A DNA stretch of 12,573 nt. Origin: JACZXC01 sp036447375. GTDB taxonomy: Bacteria > Myxococcota_A > UBA9160 > SMWR01. The stretch spans positions 1 to 12,573 of the forward strand of contig JAZFUU010000104.1 of NCBI GenBank assembly GCA_036447375.1, read 5' to 3'. The position numbers and the translations under genes are program-made. Shown here in pieces: positions 6,430 to 12,573 of this stretch (the stretch's first letter is position 1; every line of letters starts with the position of its first letter). Below the pieces are notes generated by a model. It searched no databases, was not told where the DNA came from, and worked only from the letters and a program-made list of their open reading frames with translations.

Positions 6430-7311
6430 ATGAAACCCGCTCCCTTCGAATACGCCGCTCCCAGCTCCCTGGACGAGGCGATCTCCCTGCTCCAGCAGCA
6501 CGGGGACGAGGACGTCAAGCTTCTCGCCGGCGGCCAGAGCCTGGTGCCGTTGCTGAGCATGCGGATGGCGCGCCCCGAGCTCCTGATCGATCTCAACCCG
6601 ATCGACGAGCTGCAGTACATCCGCGAGGAGAACGGCGGCCTGGCGATCGGAGCCATGACCCGCAAACGCGCCGTCGAAGAGTCCGAGCTGGTGCGCCGTC
6701 TGCAGCCGGTTCTGCTGGCTGCGACCCAGCTGGTGGCCCATCCGCAGATCCGCAATCGCGGCACGGTGGGTGGCTCGATGGCCCATGCCGATCCCGCCGC
6801 AGAGTACCCGGCTCTGGCGATCGTCCTCGGCGTGGAGCTCCGGACCGCGGGCCCCGACGGCGAGCGTCGGATTGCGGCCGAAGATTTCTTCCAGAGCTAT
6901 CTGACGACCGCTCTGGAACCTGTCGAGGTGCTGATCGAGGTGCGGGTGCCGATTCTCGCTCCGGGGACCGGATGGTCCTTTCTGGAGGTCGCGCGTCGAC
7001 ATGGCGACTTCGCGATGACTGGCGCAGCGGTCACCCTCCGCCTCGACGGGCGCGGGAGCATCTCGGAGGCCCGGATCGTGCTGTTTGGCGTCGGGCCCAC
7101 GGCGGTTCGCATTCGGGAGGTCGAGCAGCTGGTGATGGGAGAGCAGCCGAGCGATCGGCTCTTCCAGGAGGCGGGCCGGGCGGCCGGCGAAGGACTCGAG
7201 GATCCTTTGTCGGACGTTCATGCTTCCGCGGAGTTCCGGCGGCAGCTGGCCCGGGTGCTGACGGCCCGAGCCCTGGGCGAGGCGGTCGAGCGCGCCGCTA
7301 CGCCGAGTTAG
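6430..7311 (+). CDS. Molybdenum hydroxylase FAD-binding medium subunit (CoxM-like)
   Basis: A 293-residue protein of the length usual for CoxM-type subunits. The two FAD-binding signatures are present: LAGGQSLVP (32-40) in the N-terminal part and IRNRGTVGGSMAHADP (107-122), followed by EYPA. The C-terminal CODH_FAD-type domain follows, with FLEVARRHGDFAMTGAAV near 184-201. The subunit passes electrons from the 2Fe-2S clusters to FAD and on to an acceptor in the cytoplasm. The upstream in-frame extension reaches into the divergent control region, but ATG 6430 has GAAGG 7 bases ahead and the protein starts with the family-typical MKPAPFEY, so this start is chosen. It is the first gene of a medium-small-large order, the same as the coxMSL arrangement. 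A 58-bp repeat-rich gap separates it from the small subunit. Confidence 0.93.
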   Translation: MKPAPFEYAAPSSLDEAISLLQQHGDEDVKLLAGGQSLVPLLSMRMARPELLIDLNPIDELQYIREENGGLAIGAMTRKRAVEESELVRRLQPVLLAATQLVAHPQIRNRGTVGGSMAHADPAAEYPALAIVLGVELRTAGPDGERRIAAEDFFQSYLTTALEPVEVLIEVRVPILAPGTGWSFLEVARRHGDFAMTGAAVTLRLDGRGSISEARIVLFGVGPTAVRIREVEQLVMGEQPSDRLFQEAGRAAGEGLEDPLSDVHASAEFRRQLARVLTARALGEAVERAATPS

Positions 7312-7369
7312 ATGAGAGGAGTCGAATGGGGAGAGTTGAATGAGGAGAGCTGAGTGAGGGGGCTTGGGA
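7312..7369 (+). repeat. 14-bp tandem repeat of start/SD-like/stop elements
   Basis: The whole gap between the medium and small subunit genes is built of 14-bp units: ATGAGAGGAGTCGA (7312-7325), ATGGGGAGAGTTGA (7326-7339), ATGAGGAGAGCTGA (7340-7353), and a degenerate 16-base fourth unit, GTGAGGGGGCTTGGGA (7354-7369), abutting the real ATG at 7370. Each unit opens with ATG or GTG and carries a purine-rich Shine-Dalgarno-like core. Tiny frames result: ATG 7312 reads 13 codons to TGA 7351-7353, ATG 7326 reads MGRVE and stops at 7343, ATG 7340 reads MRRAE and stops at 7357. The last two overlap the next start as ATGA and GTGA. The GAGGGGG in unit four (7356-7362) is the likely ribosome site of the small subunit. 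Whether the micro-frames are translated is unknown. Confidence 0.75.
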
Positions 7370-7876
7370 ATGTCGACTGAGCGGCAGGTCAGCGTGACCG
7401 TCAACGGCGTCAACTATGAGGCGCGCGTCGAACCGCGGACGACCCTGGTGGATTTCTTGCGCGGCGAGCTCGCGCTGACCGGGACGCATGTCGGATGCGA
7501 ACACGGCGTTTGCGGAGCCTGCACGGTGCTGCTCGAGGGCCGAGCCGTGCGTTCCTGCCTGATGCTGGCGGTGCAGGCGGACGGGACGAATCTGACCACC
7601 GTGGAAGGATTGGAGGAAGATGGCAACCTGCATCCGATCCAGCAGGCCTTCGTCGAGGAACACGGGCTCCAGTGCGGCTTCTGCACCCCCGGCTTCCTGA
7701 TGACCGTGTGCGAGCTGCTCGAGAACAACCCGGATCCCAGCGAGGAAGAGGTCCGAGACGCACTCGGCGGGCAGATCTGCCGCTGCACCGGCTACCGGTC
7801 GATCCTGCGCTCGGTGAACCTGGCGGCGGCCAGGCTCCGGGGCGCACACACCGCTGGCTCCGCCGAGCATTCCTAG
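7370..7876 (+). CDS. Molybdenum hydroxylase 2Fe-2S small subunit (CoxS-like)
   Basis: A 168-residue iron-sulfur protein. The plant-ferredoxin-type cluster is bound by C43, C48, C51 and C63 (CEHGVCGAC then a cysteine twelve residues on). The second, helical-domain cluster is bound by C102, C105, C137 and C139 (CGFCTPG and CRCTGY). All eight ligands are present and the length equals that of CoxS-type subunits, so it should be functional. It relays electrons from the molybdenum centre to the FAD subunit. ATG 7370 has GAGGGGG 7 bases upstream; an in-frame TTG at 7364 would add only two residues and overlaps the spacer. The large subunit starts 23 bp downstream. Confidence 0.96.
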   Translation: MSTERQVSVTVNGVNYEARVEPRTTLVDFLRGELALTGTHVGCEHGVCGACTVLLEGRAVRSCLMLAVQADGTNLTTVEGLEEDGNLHPIQQAFVEEHGLQCGFCTPGFLMTVCELLENNPDPSEEEVRDALGGQICRCTGYRSILRSVNLAAARLRGAHTAGSAEHS

Positions 7877-7899
7877 AAGGTTCTGAACCGGGAGACTGC

Positions 7900-10326
7900 A
7901 TGTCCGTCGATATTCCCAAGTCCCTGGAAGATTTTCCCAACAGCTCGCCGCGCTGGGTGGGCCGTGCCGTCGAGCGCGTGGAGGATCCCCAGCTCGTCAC
8001 CGGGCGTACCGAGTTCATCGACAACGTGGTCCTACCGGGAATGCTGCACGCGGCGATTCTGCGCAGCCCCCTCGCCCACGCGCGCATCGGATCGATCGAT
8101 ACCAGCCAGGCCGAGCAGCTTCCCGGTGTGATCGCGGTGGTGACCGGCGAGGATGCCAAACGCTGGAGTCACCCGGCGCCCACGGCTCCCGCTGAGTGGG
8201 GCACCCATTGCCTGGCGACGGACAAGGTGTGCTACGTGGGCGAGCCCGTAGCGGCGGTGGCTGCGGTGAACCGATACGTCGCCGAGGACGCCATCGAGCT
8301 CATCGTCGTCGACTACGAACCCCTCGAGGCGGTGGTCGACCCCGCAAAGGCGATGGAGCCGGGCAGCCCGCTCGTGATCGAAGAGAAGGGCACCAATGTC
8401 ATGCTCCAGCGGGTCTTCACCTGGGGCGATGTGGACGGGGCCTTCCGCGACGCGGATCGCGTCTTCACCGAGAAGTTCCGCTGGCACCGCCTGGGCGCCA
8501 ATCCTCTCGAGACCTTCGGTGTGATCGCCCAATGGGATTCCGTGGGCGAGAGCCTGACCCTGCGGGCGAGCGTCCAGTCCGCCACGCACTTCGGACTGGG
8601 CCGTGCCGCCGTCCTGGGGCTCCCGTCCAACAAGGTGCGCGTGATCGCCCATCCCCACGGCGGAAGCTTCGGGGGCAAAGGCGGAACCCGCGGCACCGAT
8701 GTCACGGCGCTGCTGGCCCGAAAAACCCGCGGGCGTCCGGTCAAGTGGATCGAGGATCGCTTGGAGTACCTCACCGGCGGCGGAAGCCAGGCCTGGGACC
8801 GCTATTACGAGGTTTCCCTGGCGCTGAAGAACGACGGCCGCGTCACCGGCCTCGACGTCAAGCTGCTCGACGACATGGGGGCCACCGGCGAGGGCTTCGG
8901 CGCCATCAGTACCGCCAAGCCGCTGGCCTGCTTCACCGGTCCCTACACGATTCCGGTGGCGCGCTACGACCTGACGATCGTCGCGACCAACAAGCTGCCC
9001 CAAAGCCCGTACCGTGGAATGGGCCCGCCGCCGCACAACTGCGTGCTGGAGCAGATGATGGACATCGCCGCGCGCGCTCTCGACATCGACCCGGCGGCGA
9101 TACGGCGTCTGAACTTCATCCCGAAGGATGCCTTCCCCTACACCATCGCGAGTGGGAACGAGTACGACAGCGGCGACTACGAGGCGGTGCTCGACAAGGT
9201 GCTCGAGCTGGCGGACTACCCGAAGCTTCGCGATCGGCAGGCCCGAGCGCGCGCCGAAGGACGCTGTGTGGGGATCGGCGTGGCGAGCGCCATCGAGCCC
9301 GGCATCTTCGACTGGAATGCCTATGCCATCGTGGGAGTGCAGGGGACCGGAGTGCCCGAAGGCGCCACCGTCAGCATCGACATCATGGGGAAGATCAGCG
9401 TCCGGGTGGGCTTTGCCCTCGAGGGGCAGGGCCAGTACACCCTGGCGACGCAGCTGGTGGCGGACTACTTCAACGTGGGGTTCGAGGACATCAACGTCGT
9501 CTACCTCGATACGCATTCGGCGCCGCCGGCCTTCGGTCCAGGCGGGAGCCGTCTGGGCGTGGCACTCACCGGTGCCGTGCTCGGCGCCTGCGAACGGCTT
9601 GCGGCAAAGCTCGTCAAGGTGGCGGCGGGGCTTTTCCAGATGGACCCGGCGCAGGTCGAATTGATGGACGGGAAGCTCGTTGCCAAAGGGGTCGCCGGCG
9701 TCGAGATGCCCATGGCGCAGGTGGCGGGCACGATGCTCGCGCGCAGTGATCTGCTGCCTCCCGACGTGGATCCGCGCCCCGAAGCCACCCACGTCTGGAC
9801 CGCCCCCGGACGCACCGAGGCCGACGACCAGGGTCGGGCGAAGAGCTACCTGACCGCCGCCCAGGCGGTGCACGTGGTGATGCTCGAGGTGGATCCCGAA
9901 ACGGGATTCGTGGAGATCCTCAAGTACTGTGTCGTGGACGACTGCGGCACTCGCCTCAACCCCGCCACCGTCGAGGGACAGACCGACGGCAGCATCGCCC
10001 AGGGCGTGGGCGCTGCGCTGCTCGAAGAGATTGTCTATGACGAGCAGGGGCAGATTCTCACGTCGAGCTACATGGACTACTTGATCCCGACTATCTACGA
10101 AGTGCCCGCGACGGAGAAGGGAATCGTCGTGACACCTTCGCCCTTCACGCCGCTCGGCGCCAAGGGCTGCGGCGAAGGCGCGATGCACACGACCCCGGCG
10201 GTCATTCTCTCGGCGATCAACGATGCCCTGGCGCCCATGGGCGCACGGGCGACCGAAATTCCAGCTACTCCCAACCGTCTCTGGACGCTGATCCGTGAGG
10301 CGAGAAACCAGACTGCGGGCGATTGA
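7900..10326 (+). CDS. Molybdopterin-binding large subunit, CoxL-like but without the CODH cysteine
   Basis: An 808-residue catalytic subunit. It starts with the aldehyde oxidase a/b-hammerhead-type domain (about 17-150), then the molybdopterin-binding region. Seen: NPLET (201-205), GGSFGGKG (254-261), EGQGQYT (508-514), VVDDCGTRLNP (678-688) and GAKGCGEG (753-760), whose E759 matches the base-acting glutamate of the family. Many stretches follow CoxL closely, for example DEQGQIL and VTPSPFTPLGAKG. The CO dehydrogenase loop AYRCSFR is replaced by PYRGMGPP, with G373 where the copper-binding cysteine would be. So this is a CODH-like (form II-type) hydroxylase of an organic substrate, not a CO oxidiser. 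Such enzymes insert water-derived oxygen into a C-H bond. ATG 7900 has GGAG 5 bases upstream; a longer in-frame extension runs antiparallel to nothing and merely overlaps the small-subunit gene. The substrate is unknown. Confidence 0.94.
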   Translation: MSVDIPKSLEDFPNSSPRWVGRAVERVEDPQLVTGRTEFIDNVVLPGMLHAAILRSPLAHARIGSIDTSQAEQLPGVIAVVTGEDAKRWSHPAPTAPAEWGTHCLATDKVCYVGEPVAAVAAVNRYVAEDAIELIVVDYEPLEAVVDPAKAMEPGSPLVIEEKGTNVMLQRVFTWGDVDGAFRDADRVFTEKFRWHRLGANPLETFGVIAQWDSVGESLTLRASVQSATHFGLGRAAVLGLPSNKVRVIAHPHGGSFGGKGGTRGTDVTALLARKTRGRPVKWIEDRLEYLTGGGSQAWDRYYEVSLALKNDGRVTGLDVKLLDDMGATGEGFGAISTAKPLACFTGPYTIPVARYDLTIVATNKLPQSPYRGMGPPPHNCVLEQMMDIAARALDIDPAAIRRLNFIPKDAFPYTIASGNEYDSGDYEAVLDKVLELADYPKLRDRQARARAEGRCVGIGVASAIEPGIFDWNAYAIVGVQGTGVPEGATVSIDIMGKISVRVGFALEGQGQYTLATQLVADYFNVGFEDINVVYLDTHSAPPAFGPGGSRLGVALTGAVLGACERLAAKLVKVAAGLFQMDPAQVELMDGKLVAKGVAGVEMPMAQVAGTMLARSDLLPPDVDPRPEATHVWTAPGRTEADDQGRAKSYLTAAQAVHVVMLEVDPETGFVEILKYCVVDDCGTRLNPATVEGQTDGSIAQGVGAALLEEIVYDEQGQILTSSYMDYLIPTIYEVPATEKGIVVTPSPFTPLGAKGCGEGAMHTTPAVILSAINDALAPMGARATEIPATPNRLWTLIREARNQTAGD

Positions 10327-10335
10327 CGCAGCGAC

Positions 10336-10341
10336 GAGGAG
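10336..10341 (+). promoter_or_regulatory. Ribosome binding site supporting a GTG start
   Basis: GAGGAG with a 6-base A-rich spacer precedes GTG 10348. The next in-frame ATG (10393) has no ribosome site, so the GTG start is favoured. Confidence 0.6.
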
Positions 10342-10347
10342 AAAAAC

Positions 10348-11325
10348 GTGGCGAGCAACGACCATTTCGTAGCCCTGTCCGAGTGTCACTTCATGAATCC
10401 CGAGGCAATGGAAGAGATGCAGTACTACCCGGGCTTCGAGAGGTGGTGGAAGAGCATCGATGGAGTCATGCGCGCCTGGGGCGGCGGTCGCGACCTCTCC
10501 GGCGGAGACGCCATGCCCGATCCGCGCGCCCACGCCCTCATCGAGTGGATGGACAAGGCCGGCGTCGACGTCTGCTTTGCTCTCCGCGAATCGATGATGG
10601 ATGTCAGCGGGTACGCCACCTGCATGTCCACGAACGCGTTCATGCTGAAGGAGATCGAGCCCTACCCCGAACGCATGTACCTCGAGGCGAACTGCGGCCC
10701 GATCCTGCGACGCGGCGTCGACAATGCGATCTGGGAGCTCGAATACCTCGTCAAGGAGCGCAATGCAAAGCTCTGCAAGGTTTACGCTCCTGAGGATGGC
10801 CCGCTCAACGATCGACGGCTCTGGCCCTTCTACGAGAAGGCCCTCGAGCTGGACATCGCGCTTACGATTCACACGGGCATGAGCTACGTGTGTCCGCAAC
10901 CGAGCAAGTTCACGCACCCGGACCTGCTCGACGACATCTGTCTCGACTTCCCGGACCTCAAGATCATTGCCTACCACATGGCGTGGCCCCACCACGAGGA
11001 GCTGATGGGGCTGGCGGGGAAGCACACCAACCTCTACCTGAGTCTCTCAGGGATCATCGGCTGGCTCGCCCGGTCGCCCTACCGGGGCTACCACATGATC
11101 GGTGAGGCGCTTCAGTGGGTGCCCGACGACAAGATCGTCATGGGACTCGATCTCGCGTTCGACGACATGCCCCTTGCGGTGGACTTCATCCGCAACCTGG
11201 AGATGCCCGAAGAGCTCCAGGAGAAGTGGGGCTACAAGCCGATCAGCGAGGAGACGAAGGCGAAGATTCTCGGTCTGAATCTCGCCCGGCTCGCGAAGAT
11301 CGAGCCCACCAAACGTGTGAAGTGA
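10348..11325 (+). CDS. Amidohydrolase-2 family protein (ACMSD-like fold), incomplete N-terminal metal motif
   Basis: A 325-residue TIM-barrel protein of the amidohydrolase-related (amidohydrolase_2) family, which includes ACMSD and resorcylate decarboxylases and acts on C-C or C-O bonds. Visible core residues are H175 in ALTIHTG, H210 in IIAYHMAWPHH and D268 in VMGLDLAFD, matching the two internal histidines and the final aspartate of the family. The N-terminal HxH metal motif is not present: the corresponding strand reads ALSECHF, with only H14. Metal binding may be weakened, altered (E12/C13/H14) or lost. The start is GTG 10348, supported by GAGGAG; ATG 10393 is a weaker alternative that would also remove H14. 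It follows the large subunit after 21 bp and precedes the thiolase-like gene by 16 bp, so one operon is likely. Decarboxylase, hydrolase and hydratase roles are all possible. Confidence 0.88.
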   Translation: MASNDHFVALSECHFMNPEAMEEMQYYPGFERWWKSIDGVMRAWGGGRDLSGGDAMPDPRAHALIEWMDKAGVDVCFALRESMMDVSGYATCMSTNAFMLKEIEPYPERMYLEANCGPILRRGVDNAIWELEYLVKERNAKLCKVYAPEDGPLNDRRLWPFYEKALELDIALTIHTGMSYVCPQPSKFTHPDLLDDICLDFPDLKIIAYHMAWPHHEELMGLAGKHTNLYLSLSGIIGWLARSPYRGYHMIGEALQWVPDDKIVMGLDLAFDDMPLAVDFIRNLEMPEELQEKWGYKPISEETKAKILGLNLARLAKIEPTKRVK

Positions 11326-11341
11326 AGAGGCAACCCGGCGC

Positions 11342-12505
11342 GTGACCGACGAGGTCTGCATCGTCGGGATCGGCGAGACCGCCTATGTGCGGAAGCCGGG
11401 CTCGGGGTTGAGCGGTCTGGCGCTTCAGCTCCAGGCGGCGGTGCGCGCCATCGAGGATGCGGGGCTCACGGGCAAGCAGATCGACGGGATCATGCCCTTT
11501 CCCAATCTCGGACACGCCGAGAGCTTCGCCGCCAACCTCGGCTGCGAGAACCTGCGCTTCCAGTCCATCCTCTGGATGGGCGGCGCCGCCCCGGTGGCTT
11601 CGCTGCGGGTGGCGGCCGCCGCCGTCCGGCAAGGGCTCGCCGACCATGTGCTGATCCCGGCCGGGTGGAACGGATACTCGGGTGCTCGGGCGCGCCAGAC
11701 CGTCGCCGAAGATGTCTCATCGCTTCCCGGCGGAGCCATCGCGCGCGACTTCTATCTGCCCTTCGGGTTCACGGCCCCGCCCCATTGGTACTCCGTCATC
11801 GCCCGTCGACACATGCACGAGTTTGGGACCCAGGCCGAGCAGCTCGGGTGCATCGCGGTGGCCATGCGCAAGCACGCCCAGCTCAACCCCAACGCGGTGA
11901 TGAAGGGGCGCCCCATGAGCCTGGAGGACTATCTGGCCTCGCCGATGCTGGCGGATCCCTACCGCTTGTTCGACTGCTGCCTCGAAACCGACGGCGCCGC
12001 GGCCGTGGTGGTTACGTCGCTGGAGCGAGCACGTGACCTCGGCGCGGAGCCGGTCTTCATCATGAGCGCGGCGTCCGGTCAACCCTGCCCGGCGGATGAG
12101 ATCACCAACCGGAAGGACATCTTCCAGACCGGACTCACCCTGGCGGCCCCCGAGGCCTTTGGCCTGGCCGGAATCTCGCCCCGGGACGTGGACTTTGCCC
12201 AGATCTACGACTGTTTCACCTTCGAAGTGCTGCAACAGCTGGAAGAGGCCGGCTTCTGCAAGCGCGGCGAGGGGGGCGCCTTCGTCGAGGGTGGTCGGAT
12301 CGAGTTGGGGGGAGAGCTTCCCGTCAATACCCACGGCGGACTTCTCTCGGAAGCGCACGTGCTGGGTATGAGCCACATCGTCGAGGCGGTGCGCCAACTG
12401 CGCGGCAACGCCGGTGAGCGTCAGGTCGCCGACGCCGAAATCGGTGTCGTGACGGGCTGGGGCGACTTCGGTGACGGCAGCATCGCGATCCTGCGGCGCG
12501 GGTGA
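11342..12505 (+). CDS. Thiolase-like (lipid-transfer/SCP-x type) protein without the nucleophilic cysteine
   Basis: A 387-residue thiolase-fold protein. The N-terminus VCIVGIGETAYVRKPGSGLS (5-24), LFDCCLETDGAAAVVV (209-224), YDCFTFEVLQQLEEAGF (299-315) and NTHGGLLSEAHVLGMSHI (329-346) are typical of the nonspecific lipid-transfer/SCP-x-like thiolase branch. Where ordinary thiolases carry the nucleophilic cysteine, this protein reads WMGGAAPVAS (79-86 region), so the position (about G81) is glycine. The usual second-half GHP is AHV, with H339 kept. Proteins of this branch that lack the cysteine can act as retro-aldolases on CoA thioesters with a DUF35 partner, as Ltp2 with ChsH2 in steroid side-chain breakdown. 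A DUF35-like start lies 13 bp downstream, which fits. The start is GTG 11342 with GAAGAGG about 11 bases upstream; the next methionine is residue 51, too late. Substrate unknown. Confidence 0.9.
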   Translation: MTDEVCIVGIGETAYVRKPGSGLSGLALQLQAAVRAIEDAGLTGKQIDGIMPFPNLGHAESFAANLGCENLRFQSILWMGGAAPVASLRVAAAAVRQGLADHVLIPAGWNGYSGARARQTVAEDVSSLPGGAIARDFYLPFGFTAPPHWYSVIARRHMHEFGTQAEQLGCIAVAMRKHAQLNPNAVMKGRPMSLEDYLASPMLADPYRLFDCCLETDGAAAVVVTSLERARDLGAEPVFIMSAASGQPCPADEITNRKDIFQTGLTLAAPEAFGLAGISPRDVDFAQIYDCFTFEVLQQLEEAGFCKRGEGGAFVEGGRIELGGELPVNTHGGLLSEAHVLGMSHIVEAVRQLRGNAGERQVADAEIGVVTGWGDFGDGSIAILRRG

Positions 12506-12518
12506 GCGGGGAGATTTC

Positions 12519-12573
12519 ATGAGTTCGACCCAGACCGAAATTCCCAGGCCGCTGCCTTTGCTCGAGGGACTCA
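12519..12573 (+). CDS. Probable DUF35 zinc-ribbon/OB-fold protein (partial, N-terminus only)
   Basis: Only 18 codons are visible before the window ends. ATG 12519 follows GGGGAG (12508-12513) by 5 bases and begins 13 bp after the thiolase-like stop. The peptide includes EIPRPLPLLEGL, the kind of proline-rich lead-in seen before the zinc ribbon of DUF35/ChsH2-type proteins, and position right after a thiolase-like gene is the usual place for such a partner. These proteins bind the thiolase-like subunit and help form the CoA-substrate pocket. The zinc cysteines lie beyond the window, so the call rests on position and a short N-terminus. Confidence 0.55.
   Translation, partial: MSSTQTEIPRPLPLLEGL

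Noticed and set aside
5405..6433. A plus-strand open frame starting in an ATGA overlap with the third CoA-transferase stop
   Set aside because: The coupled-looking start is tempting, but the frame is the complement of the well-supported crotonase gene and its product has no recognisable family features.
6430..10326. Annotation of the three subunits as CO dehydrogenase (coxMSL)
   Set aside because: Order and overall similarity fit, but the AYRCSFR active-site loop is replaced and the copper-binding cysteine is glycine.
8032..11025. A 997-codon open frame on the minus strand across the hydroxylase large subunit and the amidohydrolase
   Set aside because: It is antisense to two firmly identified genes, has no recognisable domains, and is rich in His, Arg, Val and Leu as expected for the complement of GC-rich coding DNA.

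Overview
The window is a dense, high-GC stretch of catabolic genes. Nearly every base is coding, gaps are 13-98 bp, genes overlap or sit behind good Shine-Dalgarno sites, and two genes start with GTG. The gene families point to an aerobic or facultative environmental bacterium with a large CoA-thioester degradation repertoire. A proteobacterial or Desulfobacterota/Binatia-like host is plausible, but no marker gene fixes the taxonomy. There are no RNA genes, insertion sequences, integrases or CRISPR arrays.

Left block (1-5408, + strand). The C-terminal half of a HyuB/acetone-carboxylase alpha-type subunit is followed by the small zinc-binding gamma subunit of the same enzyme class. Three consecutive CaiB/BaiF (family III) CoA-transferases follow. 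The first two overlap by 4 bp and could be partners of one heteromeric enzyme. The HyuA-type ATP-dependent subunit expected for such a carboxylase is not in the window and probably lies upstream.

Middle (5450-6331, - strand). One crotonase-superfamily gene most like BadI/MenB is convergent with the left block and divergent from the right block. The 98-bp divergent gap (6332-6429) must hold the right block's start signals and holds a near-perfect 16-bp palindrome.

Right block (6430-12573, + strand). A three-subunit molybdenum hydroxylase of the CoxM-CoxS-CoxL type (FAD, 2Fe-2S and molybdopterin subunits) lacks the CO-dehydrogenase active-site cysteine. After it come an amidohydrolase-2 family protein with an incomplete N-terminal metal motif, a thiolase-like protein lacking the nucleophilic cysteine, and the first 18 codons of what looks like its DUF35 (zinc-ribbon/OB-fold) partner. 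A 14-bp tandem repeat made of start codons, purine-rich ribosome-site-like sequence and stop codons lies between the first two genes of this block.

Working model (inference). A ketone is carboxylated to a beta-keto acid, activated to the CoA thioester by a CoA-transferase, and cleaved hydrolytically by the BadI-like enzyme. The molybdenum hydroxylase, amidohydrolase and thiolase-like/DUF35 aldolase would prepare or trim the rest of the skeleton. The substrate cannot be read from the sequence; a cyclic or aryl ketone would fit best.
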